From contig CABYRL010000002.1 in assembly GCA_902521465.1 (NCBI GenBank), positions 1-58,776 on the forward strand: DNA of 58,776 nucleotides, given 5' to 3'. Numbering within the stretch: the stretch's first letter is position 1; every line of letters begins with the position of its first letter. This DNA is from an uncultured Alphaproteobacteria bacterium (GTDB lineage: Bacteria > Pseudomonadota > Alphaproteobacteria > HIMB59). The position numbers were made by a program, and so were the translations under genes. This document shows positions 8,359 through 16,538 of the stretch, one piece after another. The notes beneath the pieces were generated by a model. The model did not search any database and was not told where the DNA came from. It saw only the letters and a list, made by a program, of their open reading frames with translations.

Positions 8359-9855
8359 ATGTTTGATATATTTTTAGACGATGCTCCTGCATTGGTAGTT
8401 GTTTTACCTCTACTTATTTCTGCAATTATTGCATTTATGCCTTCAAAAATATGGCCTTGGATAATTTCAATCATCACTTTGTTGTTACATTTATTTTTAT
8501 CTTTACATCTTCTTAAAGAAATTTCTGTTTCTGGTTTAATTATATATGAGTTTGGAAATTGGGAACCACCATGGGGTATTTCTTTTAAAATAGATGGGGT
8601 GAATATTGGACTTCAATTGTTATTTTCAATTTTTGTTTTGGTATCAACATTATACTCAAGAAAAATCTTCTTGAATGAAATTGACTATAGGGACTCTGGA
8701 AAGGCCTATTCTTTGTGGTTATTGGCAGTTGGAAGCCTGAACGGGATTATTTTAACTAATGATATTTTCAATTTATTTGTCTTTTTAGAAATATCTGCAT
8801 TAGCTTCTATTTCTTTAATTGCCTTAGGTGCTGGACAAAATAGAAAAGCATTACTCGCAGCTTTTAATTATCTAATTATCGGGGCGATCGGGGCTACATT
8901 TTATGTAATTGGGGTTGGCTTTGCCTACGCTATGACAGGTACGTTGAACATGAATGATCTTGTAATTCAACTGACCCAATATTCCGATGGTCAGTTAGCT
9001 ATCTTCGCAGGTATGTCATTCATGCTTATAGGTCTTATGGTAAAGGCTGCAATTTTTCCTGTCCATATTTGGTTACCACCTGCATATAGTTATGCTCCAT
9101 CAGCTGTCTCAACACTTTTGGCTGCTTTAGCGACAAAAACAATTCTTTATTTTTTTGTGAGACTTTTGTACGAAGTATTCATAATTTATCCGAGCTATTT
9201 AAGTTTGTTTTTAGATTTTGTTTTATATCCTCTATCTTTACTTGCTATATTCATTGGAACTGTAATAGCCATCTATCAAGATGATATCAAAAAACTTTTG
9301 GCATTTTCCTCAATTGCGCAAATTGGTTACATCACACTGGCTTTTAGCCTCAAAGACCACAGTGGAGTAGCTTCGGGCTTTGTGCATATATTTAATCATG
9401 CTTTGATCAAAGGTGGATTATTTATGGCTGTTGGTTACTTCGCTATTCTTTATAAGGATCGAGTAACCCTAAACAGTTTAAAAGGTTTTGGCTATAAATA
9501 CCCCATAACTTCATTTGCTTTATTAATTTGTGGATTATCTTTAATTGGATTACCTCTAACAAATGGCTTCATTTCAAAATTATATTTATTTCAAGCTCTT
9601 TATACAAACCAGATGTATTTTTCAATTGCTTTAGTTGCGGTAAGCTCCGCATTAGCTGTTGTATATTTTTGGAAAATAGTGGAGCAGATGTGGTTTTCAG
9701 AAATTAAATTTAAATCTGAAAAAGAAGATGCTTATATTTATTTACCAATATGGATAGTTACAATTTCAATCATTGTTTTTGGGATATATTCAACACCAAT
9801 AATTGAATTTTCTAACTTGTCCGCAGACTATTTAATATCAGGTTATCAAAATTGA
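8359..9855 (+). CDS. mnhD: Mrp/Mnh antiporter subunit D (ND2/ND4-like proton-translocating)
   Basis: A 498-residue polytopic subunit with roughly 14 helices. The N-terminal EFGNWEPPWGISFKIDG is characteristic of MnhD. Charged residues in the membrane that are conserved in complex-I-like antiporter subunits are visible: the Glu in FVFLEISALASI, the Lys in GLMVKAAIFPVHIWLPPAYSYAPSAVS, and His in FVHIFNHALIKGGLF. Abuts mnhC and overlaps the next gene by four bases. Confidence 0.92.
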   Translation: MFDIFLDDAPALVVVLPLLISAIIAFMPSKIWPWIISIITLLLHLFLSLHLLKEISVSGLIIYEFGNWEPPWGISFKIDGVNIGLQLLFSIFVLVSTLYSRKIFLNEIDYRDSGKAYSLWLLAVGSLNGIILTNDIFNLFVFLEISALASISLIALGAGQNRKALLAAFNYLIIGAIGATFYVIGVGFAYAMTGTLNMNDLVIQLTQYSDGQLAIFAGMSFMLIGLMVKAAIFPVHIWLPPAYSYAPSAVSTLLAALATKTILYFFVRLLYEVFIIYPSYLSLFLDFVLYPLSLLAIFIGTVIAIYQDDIKKLLAFSSIAQIGYITLAFSLKDHSGVASGFVHIFNHALIKGGLFMAVGYFAILYKDRVTLNSLKGFGYKYPITSFALLICGLSLIGLPLTNGFISKLYLFQALYTNQMYFSIALVAVSSALAVVYFWKIVEQMWFSEIKFKSEKEDAYIYLPIWIVTISIIVFGIYSTPIIEFSNLSADYLISGYQN

Positions 9856-11303
9856 GTAATTCGTTTTTAATTATACTAGGTATTATCACCCCACTTTTTG
9901 CAGCATTATTTTCTTATGTCTGTAGATATAATAATAACTTAAGAGACTCTTTTGGTATAATTGGAGGTCTCATAACCTTTGTAATCAGTTTAAAAATTTT
10001 TCATGGAATACAAAATAATGAGGTATATCAAATAACTTTTTTTACACTTTTTGATGGGGTAGATTTTGCTTTTAAAGTATCAGCTCTTGGATCTATTTTT
10101 AGTTTAGTGGCATCTTCATTATGGATACTGGCATCTATCTACACTATTGGTTATATGAGGGGTGCTGGTGAAAAAAATCAAACAAGATTTGTAATTTTTT
10201 ATTCAATCGCAATCCATGCTGCATTGGCAATAGCTTGGTCTGGAAATCTTCTAGTCTTATTTATTTTTTATGAAATATTAACTTTTTCAACTTTCCCTTT
10301 AGTTGGACATAAGCAAAACACTGAATCGCAATCTGCAGGAAGGCTCTATTTGTCGATTTTAGTGGGTACCTCTTTAATATTTTTCTTACCAGCTATATTT
10401 TGGATTTGGCTTAAAACAGGGACTTTAGATTTTCAAGATGGGGGAATACTTATGAATAAATTCCCAGCAGAGTACCTATCTTTTCTAATAGCTATGCTTG
10501 TGTTTGGTATAGGTAAAGCAGCAATTATGCCTATTCATCGTTGGTTGCCTGCTGCAATGGTGGCGCCAACTCCAGTTTCTGCATTACTCCACGCCGTTGC
10601 TGTAGTAAAAGCTGGTGTATTTAGCTTTCTCGTGGTCGTTGTTTATATTGTTGGCCCAGACTTTTTACTTCAAACAAAAAGCTCTGACTGGTTAGTCTGG
10701 TTAGCATGTTTCACTATAATGGCTTCTAGTATCATAGCGATAACAAAAGATGACTTAAAAGCGAGATTAGCTTATTCTACTATAAGTCAACTTTCCTATA
10801 TTATTTTGGGAGCAGCTTTGGCTTCATCTTTAGCTCTAAAAGGAGCATCTTTTCATATTATTACTCATGCTTTAGGTAAAATAACTCTATTCTTCTGTGC
10901 AGGTGCTATTTATGTAACTGCCCATATTAAAAAGGTAAGTGACCTAAAAGGTATGGGCTACAAATTACCGTTAATATTTTTTGCTTACACTTTAGGGGCT
11001 CTATCTATCATTGGGGTTCCTCCCTTTATTGGTTCTTGGAGTAAATTTTATTTAATCATGGGCTCTATTGAGAGAGAATTTATAATCGTTGCAATAATCT
11101 TAGGTATTTCCTCATTGCTAAATATTTATTATTTATTACAGCCTGTAGTAATAGGCTTCACCCAAAACTCTAAGAAAGAAATAAAATTAATTAAAGCCCC
11201 TTTAACTGTTTGGCCACCATTAATTACAGGTTTAGGCTGTTTAGTTTTCTTTTTTTATGCAAACTATTTTTTGAATAATATTAGTGGAGTAATAGTGAAT
11301 TAA
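9852..11303 (+). CDS. Second MnhD-like antiporter subunit
   Basis: A 483-residue ND4/ND5-like membrane protein. It begins with TTG overlapping the mnhD stop (TTGA arrangement). Conserved elements include FIFYEILTFSTFPLVGH (membrane Glu), GIGKAAIMPIHRWLPAAMVAPTPVSALLHAVAVVKAG (membrane Lys and the HAVAVVKAG element typical of ND5/MrpA-type subunits), and FHIITHALGKITLFFCAG. It is a paralogue of the genes on either side, probably carrying its own proton channel. It may fill the role of the N-terminal half of MrpA, since the MrpA C-terminal domains are encoded separately at 7007. Confidence 0.85.
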   Translation: MSNSFLIILGIITPLFAALFSYVCRYNNNLRDSFGIIGGLITFVISLKIFHGIQNNEVYQITFFTLFDGVDFAFKVSALGSIFSLVASSLWILASIYTIGYMRGAGEKNQTRFVIFYSIAIHAALAIAWSGNLLVLFIFYEILTFSTFPLVGHKQNTESQSAGRLYLSILVGTSLIFFLPAIFWIWLKTGTLDFQDGGILMNKFPAEYLSFLIAMLVFGIGKAAIMPIHRWLPAAMVAPTPVSALLHAVAVVKAGVFSFLVVVVYIVGPDFLLQTKSSDWLVWLACFTIMASSIIAITKDDLKARLAYSTISQLSYIILGAALASSLALKGASFHIITHALGKITLFFCAGAIYVTAHIKKVSDLKGMGYKLPLIFFAYTLGALSIIGVPPFIGSWSKFYLIMGSIEREFIIVAIILGISSLLNIYYLLQPVVIGFTQNSKKEIKLIKAPLTVWPPLITGLGCLVFFFYANYFLNNISGVIVN

Positions 11304-11537
11304 ATGAAAAAAAATGATTTAAAGAGAATGGGTAAAAGCTTTACAAAGTACATACTTATAATCGGAGCACTTTTAATTCTTTTAGACTTTACTTTTCACA
11401 GACATGAATACTTTTCCTTTGCCGAGATATATGGCTTCCCAGCATTTTTCGGTTTTGTAAGTTTTGTTTTTATAGTCATGTTAGGAAAGTGGCTTAGGAA
11501 ATTCTTAATGAGGAAGGAGGATTATTATGATCAGTAA
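11304..11537 (+). CDS. Small two-helix membrane protein in the Mrp operon, function unknown
   Basis: A 77-residue protein I do not recognise as a named Mrp subunit. It has a basic N-terminus (MKKNDLKRMGKSF), one helix at about 15-32, a loop with HRHEYFSFAEIYGFPAFFG, a second helix at about 45-62 and a charged tail. It starts on the base after the previous stop and overlaps the next gene by 11 bases, so it is coupled to the operon. Its place between two large antiporter-like subunits suggests an assembly or accessory role (inference from position only). Confidence 0.75.
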   Translation: MKKNDLKRMGKSFTKYILIIGALLILLDFTFHRHEYFSFAEIYGFPAFFGFVSFVFIVMLGKWLRKFLMRKEDYYDQ

Positions 11538-13209
11538 TTTTATTCCGGGTTTAATTATGATAATTACTTCATTCTTATTGCCAACCATTCCTCAATACTT
11601 TAGACATCCTGCGATGTTATTATCGGTGGGTTTATCAGCTTTATCTTTATTTAATGGTTATGGAACTTTTTTAGAGTGGGACATACTTGGTTTAAATTTA
11701 ATATTATATCAATCAGACAGTTTAACTCTTCCATTTGCTATTATTTTTCATATTGCAGCTATACTTGTAATAATTTTTAGCTGGCACAGTAAAAATTTAA
11801 TGGAGCACATGGCGACACTAGCTTATGCAGGCTCTGCTATTGGTGCTCTCCACGCAGGAGATTTTTTTAGTTTATTTATTTGGTGGGAAGCAACAGCTCT
11901 TACTTCAGTCTTTATAGTTTTTGCTGGAAATACAAATGCAGCAAAAGATGCAGCTATGAGATATTTGATCATTCAAGTTTCTTCAGGTGTATTACTTTTA
12001 ATTGGCGCATGTTTAATGCTATATCAAACAGGAAACTATAATTTAGCTGTTCTAGATTTAAAAACAAATTTCGGAATTTTTATATTTATTGCTTTTGGAA
12101 TTAAGGCTGCATTTCCTCTTTTAAATGGTTGGCTACAAGACTCTTACCCTGAGTCTTCGGTTACTGGCACAGTGGCACTTTCTGCTTTTACAACAAAATT
12201 GGCAATTTATGCTTTAGCTAGAACTTTTCCAGGCACTGACTCACTGATTTGGATAGGTGCAATAATGACAGCTTTTCCTGTATTTTTTGCAGTCATAGAA
12301 AATGATTTAAGAAGAGTTTTGTCATTTAGTCTTAATAACCAATTAGGCTTTATGGTTGTTGGTATTGGTATTGGGACAGAACTTTCTCTTAATGGAACGG
12401 TAGCGCATGCGTTCGTTCATATAATTTATAAAGCCCTTTTGTTTATGAGTATGGGTGCTGTTTTATACAGAGCTGGAACAACAAAAGCTTCTGAATTAGG
12501 TGGCCTTTACAAATATATGCCATTCACAACAATATTTTGCATTATAGGGGCCATGTCTATTTCTGCATTTCCGTTGTTCAGCGGATTTGTCGCTAAATCT
12601 TTGATAATGTCCTCGCTTGGAGGTATGGGAATGGTTTTAATTTACTTTATTTTATTCTTTGCTTCCGCAGGTGTTTTGGAGCACTCAGGGATAAAGATTC
12701 CTTACTTTGCTTTTTTTGCACACGAGAGGAAAAATAAAGTTAAAGAGGCTCCAATTAATATGCTCATAGCAATGGGTATCGCTGCTTTTTTATGTATTGC
12801 TATAGGTGTATTCCCAAAATATTTGTATCAAATACTCCCATACACAGTAGACTATCAGCCTTATACTTTAGACCATGTAATAAGTCAGCTACAACTTTTA
12901 GTTTTTGCAATTATTGCATTTTTATTTTTAGTTAAATTTAAACTTTATCCCTCCGAGATTAGATCAACTGTTTTAAATTCTGATTGGTTTTACAGAAAAA
13001 TGTTACCTGGTATTGGTAAACCCTTATTTAAAAAAATAGGTATATTAACAGAAAGTTTATATAAAAATTTAGGTTTATCTTTTAAACAAGTATTAAGTAA
13101 ATCTTATAAATTTAGTAATTTATCCTACATTAAAGTTACAACACCTAGTTTTGCAGGCACAATTCTAATATCAATTTTATTTATAATGCTAGTTATCGTT
13201 TTGGTGTGA
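11527..13209 (+). CDS. Third MnhD-like antiporter subunit
   Basis: A 560-residue ND4/ND5-like membrane protein closing the operon. Conserved parts: FSLFIWWEATALTSVFIVFAG (membrane Glu), FGIKAAFPLLNGWLQDSYPESSVTGTVALSAFTTKLAIYAL (membrane Lys residues), and HAFVHIIYKALLFMSMGAVLY (His and Lys). A long amphipathic stretch (about 470-530) then leads to one final C-terminal helix, longer than in the other two paralogues. The ATG overlaps the small preceding gene and has AGGAGG upstream (around 11514-11519). The stop meets the convergent chorismate mutase gene with no spacer. Confidence 0.87.
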   Translation: MISNFIPGLIMIITSFLLPTIPQYFRHPAMLLSVGLSALSLFNGYGTFLEWDILGLNLILYQSDSLTLPFAIIFHIAAILVIIFSWHSKNLMEHMATLAYAGSAIGALHAGDFFSLFIWWEATALTSVFIVFAGNTNAAKDAAMRYLIIQVSSGVLLLIGACLMLYQTGNYNLAVLDLKTNFGIFIFIAFGIKAAFPLLNGWLQDSYPESSVTGTVALSAFTTKLAIYALARTFPGTDSLIWIGAIMTAFPVFFAVIENDLRRVLSFSLNNQLGFMVVGIGIGTELSLNGTVAHAFVHIIYKALLFMSMGAVLYRAGTTKASELGGLYKYMPFTTIFCIIGAMSISAFPLFSGFVAKSLIMSSLGGMGMVLIYFILFFASAGVLEHSGIKIPYFAFFAHERKNKVKEAPINMLIAMGIAAFLCIAIGVFPKYLYQILPYTVDYQPYTLDHVISQLQLLVFAIIAFLFLVKFKLYPSEIRSTVLNSDWFYRKMLPGIGKPLFKKIGILTESLYKNLGLSFKQVLSKSYKFSNLSYIKVTTPSFAGTILISILFIMLVIVLV

Positions 13210-13509
13210 TTATTTTTTTATTTTTGCAGACTCTAGTTTAATAGCTTCTTGGATAAAAATTTGCCAAATTCTAACAATTATTTCAGCGTCAATTTTATTT
13301 TTTTTTGCTTTTGATTGAACAGACTTTAAAATATGAGTAATTCTTTCGTGATCAATTATTTCTTCTCTATTTTCCTTTAATTTAGTGACTTTGTGTATTT
13401 CTTTAAATCTATCACCAATCAGCTCAATAATCTTGTTATCAATATTATCAATTTTCTTTCTTACTTTTTTAAGCTCTTCAATGTTATTTTTTTTAGTCAT
13501 TTTTTTCAA
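13210..13509 (-). CDS. Chorismate mutase, AroQ type
   Basis: A 99-residue all-helical protein catalysing chorismate to prephenate in phenylalanine/tyrosine synthesis. The first helix ELKKVRKKIDNIDNKIIELIGDR has the AroQ active-site arginine and the typical LRxxIDxID pattern; VTKLKEN and the second arginine region (DHERITHILKSV) follow, and the third helix ends with FIQEAIKLES. ATGs at 13509 and 13501 are both possible. No dehydratase or dehydrogenase domain is fused, so this is the monofunctional form. Confidence 0.88.
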   Translation of the reverse strand: MKKMTKKNNIEELKKVRKKIDNIDNKIIELIGDRFKEIHKVTKLKENREEIIDHERITHILKSVQSKAKKNKIDAEIIVRIWQIFIQEAIKLESAKIKK

Positions 13510-13531
13510 TATTGCTGTACAGTAAATTTAT

Positions 13532-14083
13532 ATGAAATTAAAAAATTCTAAACATAAAGTTGCTGTATTTTGTGGATCTATGTTTGGATCAAATAAAAAT
13601 TTTAAAGATTTAGCTATAACAGTTACAAAATATCTAGCACAAAATGATTATGACATTGTTTATGGAGGGGGAGAAAATGGATTAATGGGTGTTGTAGCTA
13701 AGACTGCATTAAAATATAACGCTCATGTAACTGGTATTATCCCATCTTTTCTAGATAAGCGTGAGAAAATTCACACAAAAATTAACAAAATTCATGTTAC
13801 GAAAACAATGGAGCAAAGAAAAAAAAAGTTTCTACAACTGTCAGATAGTTTTATCGCTTTACCCGGAGGCGGGGGCACAATAGAAGAAATTAGTTTAGTA
13901 ATCAGCGCTCTTCAATTGGGTGTTATAAAAGGTAAAAAATGTATTTTGTTTAATTATAATAATTATTGGTCTGATATAATTAATCAATATAAGAAAGTAA
14001 TGAACTCCAAATTTGCTTATAAGAACTTTAAAGATTTATTTTCAGTTTGTAATAATCTAAAAGAATTTAAAGAATTATATTAA
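13532..14083 (+). CDS. LOG-family (TIGR00730) nucleotide phosphoribohydrolase
   Basis: A 183-residue Rossmann-like cytosolic protein. It has the family's GGGENGLMGVVAK motif near residue 48 and the catalytic PGGGGTIEEIS motif near residue 110 (PGGxGTxxE). Plant and bacterial LOG proteins remove the ribose phosphate from cytokinin nucleotides or other purine monophosphates; in marine bacteria the true substrate is unclear. Starts 22 bases from the divergent chorismate mutase gene, and its stop overlaps the convergent amidotransferase by four bases. Confidence 0.85.
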   Translation: MKLKNSKHKVAVFCGSMFGSNKNFKDLAITVTKYLAQNDYDIVYGGGENGLMGVVAKTALKYNAHVTGIIPSFLDKREKIHTKINKIHVTKTMEQRKKKFLQLSDSFIALPGGGGTIEEISLVISALQLGVIKGKKCILFNYNNYWSDIINQYKKVMNSKFAYKNFKDLFSVCNNLKEFKELY

Positions 14084-14865
14084 TTTTTTCTTAAATAACT
14101 TAGCCAATTTTTTAATTCTTTGTGTCTTAACGTATCTTTTAACAAAGATTGACTATAGCTCTTTATATTAGGTCTTTTAAAGTCTTTAATTAAGCTTTGT
14201 ATTTGATTTTTACTAAACAGTTTTTCTTTGAGTAAAATATTTTTTCTTGCATTTAAAATTTGTCCTGTGTATTTAAAATTAAATTCAGGATGATATTGGG
14301 TACCCCAAAATTTATTGCTTACAAGAGACTGAATTGAGTAATGATTGTCTGAAAGAACATGAGAGCTATTTGGCTTTTGGGATATATGGTCAATATGAGA
14401 AGCAAAAGCATCAAATATCAAGGGCTTATCTTTATACATTGGATGATGCACACCATATTTATTAATACTTATATTATAGGCTATACCAATTTCTCTACCT
14501 TTAGGATTTTTTTTAACTGTGCCACCATTTGCAACAGTAAAAAGTTGCATACCCCAACAACTACCAAACATATTTACCTTTAACTTTGATAACTTTTTCA
14601 TGAGAGAAATTTGGTTTTTAATTTCTCTTGTATTATCATAAATATTAAGACTTGAACCTGTCCATACAATGCCAGTAAATGATTTGATGAAACTTTCATC
14701 ATAATTTTCATCTAAGTTCATAGAAGGATAAATGAATGTAGTTTTTATTTTTGAATTAATTATTTTTAATTGGTCTCTATAAAACTCACATATTGGTTGT
14801 AATCCATATCTAGCTAGTTTACCCCATCCGTTTTTGTCATATCCATTAACTATTAGTAAATTCAT
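14080..14865 (-). CDS. Class I glutamine amidotransferase-like protein
   Basis: A 261-residue protein with a single GATase1 domain. The nucleophile elbow is FGSCWGMQLF (catalytic Cys near residue 103), and the His-Glu pair is in GTQYHPEFNFK near residue 190. No synthetase partner domain is attached and none is next door, so this belongs to the GMP-synthase-like family of stand-alone amidotransferases, some of which hydrolyse gamma-glutamyl compounds. That activity would fit the gamma-glutamyl amine metabolism elsewhere in the window, but that link is speculation. It overlaps the preceding convergent gene by four bases. Confidence 0.8.
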   Translation of the reverse strand: MNLLIVNGYDKNGWGKLARYGLQPICEFYRDQLKIINSKIKTTFIYPSMNLDENYDESFIKSFTGIVWTGSSLNIYDNTREIKNQISLMKKLSKLKVNMFGSCWGMQLFTVANGGTVKKNPKGREIGIAYNISINKYGVHHPMYKDKPLIFDAFASHIDHISQKPNSSHVLSDNHYSIQSLVSNKFWGTQYHPEFNFKYTGQILNARKNILLKEKLFSKNQIQSLIKDFKRPNIKSYSQSLLKDTLRHKELKNWLSYLRKN

Positions 14866-14893
14866 TCATATTTAATATATTTAGATTAACCAC

Positions 14894-15766
14894 ATGTCAG
14901 CATTTATCTACAAGTCTTTGTCTGTCCTTTTTTTTGTTTTAATGAGTGTATGTATAAAAGCAACAGGCGACAACTTACCATTATTTGAGGTAGTTTTTTT
15001 CAGAAATCTATTTGCTCTTATTCCATTGATAGTTGTCATTTATTATTTAAATCTAAAAATATCCTCTATTAACAATTATAAACTTCATTTTTTTAGAGGT
15101 TTAGTAGGAATTTCAGCAATGAGTCTTTTCTTCATATCTCTTAGATATGTTCCGCTGATCGAAATGCAAACAATCAGTTTTTCATCTGTTTTTTTTATAT
15201 CTATATTATCAATTTTTTTTCTGGGTGAAAAAATTGGATATAGGAGGGTAATTGCAATTATTATTGGTTTTATAGGAGTAGTAATTATTTTGAAACCAGA
15301 CGTGAATTTATTAAACAACTATTCTGTTTTACCACTTTTAGCTAGTATATTTTTGTCAATGGCAGTGATAATTCTAAAAAAAATATTAATAACTAATAAT
15401 AATATTTTAACGGTATGGGTCTTTACTTTATTTGGAACAGTTTCAAGTTTATTTTTCTATAGTGATGATTGGATATGGCCAAATAATTTAGACTTAATTT
15501 TTCTAATTGCTTCGGGTTTTTTAGGGTTTACTGCTCAATTTTGTCTTACAAAATCTTTTCAATTAGCAGAAGCCTCTGTTCTTGCTCCTTTAGACTTCAC
15601 TTCTGTTGTTTGGGCATTTGTCATCGGTTATATTTTTTTTGGTGAGTTTCTCTCGAAAGAGGTGCTACTAGGAGGTCCATTAATTTTACTTTCAGTCGGA
15701 TATATTTTTTATCGTGAAACTGTCCTTCGAAAAAAAATAGTCCTTGGAAGCAATAAGCAATTTTAG
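14894..15766 (+). CDS. EamA/DMT-family transporter
   Basis: A 290-residue membrane protein with ten predicted helices arranged as two EamA repeats (about 5-135 and 145-280). Repeat features include EVVFFRNLFALIPLI in the first half and LGFTAQFCLTKSFQLAEASVLAPLDFTSVVWAFVIGYIFFGE in the second. These are drug/metabolite superfamily exporters of amino acids or related compounds; the substrate cannot be told. It is divergent from the amidotransferase, with a 28-base gap. Confidence 0.85.
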   Translation: MSAFIYKSLSVLFFVLMSVCIKATGDNLPLFEVVFFRNLFALIPLIVVIYYLNLKISSINNYKLHFFRGLVGISAMSLFFISLRYVPLIEMQTISFSSVFFISILSIFFLGEKIGYRRVIAIIIGFIGVVIILKPDVNLLNNYSVLPLLASIFLSMAVIILKKILITNNNILTVWVFTLFGTVSSLFFYSDDWIWPNNLDLIFLIASGFLGFTAQFCLTKSFQLAEASVLAPLDFTSVVWAFVIGYIFFGEFLSKEVLLGGPLILLSVGYIFYRETVLRKKIVLGSNKQF

Positions 15767-15808
15767 AAATTTTTAGACAGATTTAAAATTTTTTGATATT
15801 TAATCTTG

Positions 15809-16249
15809 ATGGAATATTTGCACACAATGGTTCGAGTAAGTGATATTGAGCAATCACTTGACTTTTATTGTAATAAATTAGGACTAATTGAATACTCGAG
15901 AAAAGAGAGTGAAAAGGGTCGATTTACTCTAATTTTTCTTTGTGCTCCTGATGATAAAGACACTGCTGATAGTAAAAAGAAACCTCTTTTAGAATTAACT
16001 TACAATTGGGACAAAGAAGAATACAAAGGTGGCAGAAATTTTGGTCATCTAGCTTTTAGAGTAGATAATATTTATCAAGTTTGTGAAAATTTGATTAAAA
16101 AGGATGTTGTGATAAACAGGCCTCCTAGAGATGGATATATGGCATTCATAAAATCACCAGACGGCATATCAATAGAGTTACTTCAAAAAGGTGAGAGCCT
16201 TGAAATAAAAGAGCCTTGGGCCAGTATGCAAAATAATGGGTCTTGGTAG
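15809..16249 (+). CDS. gloA: Lactoylglutathione lyase (glyoxalase I)
   Basis: About 146 residues, VOC fold, detoxifying methylglyoxal-glutathione hemithioacetal. Two beta-alpha-beta modules supply the metal ligands: His in LHTMVRV, Glu in PLLELTYNW, His in FGHLAFRV and Glu in GISIELLQ, the usual H-E-H-E set of nickel-type GloA. The open frame begins with a TTG at 15806, but the adjacent ATG at 15809 is the better start. The C-terminal tail is slightly longer than typical E. coli GloA. Convergent with the ATPase-inhibitor gene. Confidence 0.88.
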   Translation: MEYLHTMVRVSDIEQSLDFYCNKLGLIEYSRKESEKGRFTLIFLCAPDDKDTADSKKKPLLELTYNWDKEEYKGGRNFGHLAFRVDNIYQVCENLIKKDVVINRPPRDGYMAFIKSPDGISIELLQKGESLEIKEPWASMQNNGSW

Positions 16250-16250
16250 A

Positions 16251-16532
16251 TTATATTTCTGAGAGTTTTTTTACTAGATCTTCTCTAGTCAGACTACCAT
16301 TATTTTGAGCTAATACATCTAAGGCTTTACGTATTATGTCTTCATCTCCTGGTTCCTCGAGATCAGATAATATTATTTCTCTCAGTAATTCTGAATTATC
16401 GGATTGTCCAATATCATCTAAAATGTATTGAGCAAAGATTTTGTTTCTTGAATTTCTTTTTTCAAATTCTGTTTGCTCTTTTTGGCTTTGCTCTGCTTCA
16501 AAGGCTTTTTGTCTGTCTTTAAATTTGTCCAT
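16251..16532 (-). CDS. DUF1476 protein, F1-ATPase inhibitor zeta subunit
   Basis: A 93-residue helical protein of the alphaproteobacterial zeta family, which inhibits ATP hydrolysis by F1. The start DKFKDRQKAFEAEQ, the central RNKIFAQYILDDIG, and the hallmark DLEEPGDEDIIRKAL all match. The N-terminal segment is the part known to block the catalytic F1 site in Paracoccus. It lies six bases downstream of the methylmalonate-semialdehyde dehydrogenase gene on the same strand. This gene is a useful class marker for the organism. Confidence 0.88.
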   Translation of the reverse strand: MDKFKDRQKAFEAEQSQKEQTEFEKRNSRNKIFAQYILDDIGQSDNSELLREIILSDLEEPGDEDIIRKALDVLAQNNGSLTREDLVKKLSEI

Positions 16533-16538
16533 ATTTCA

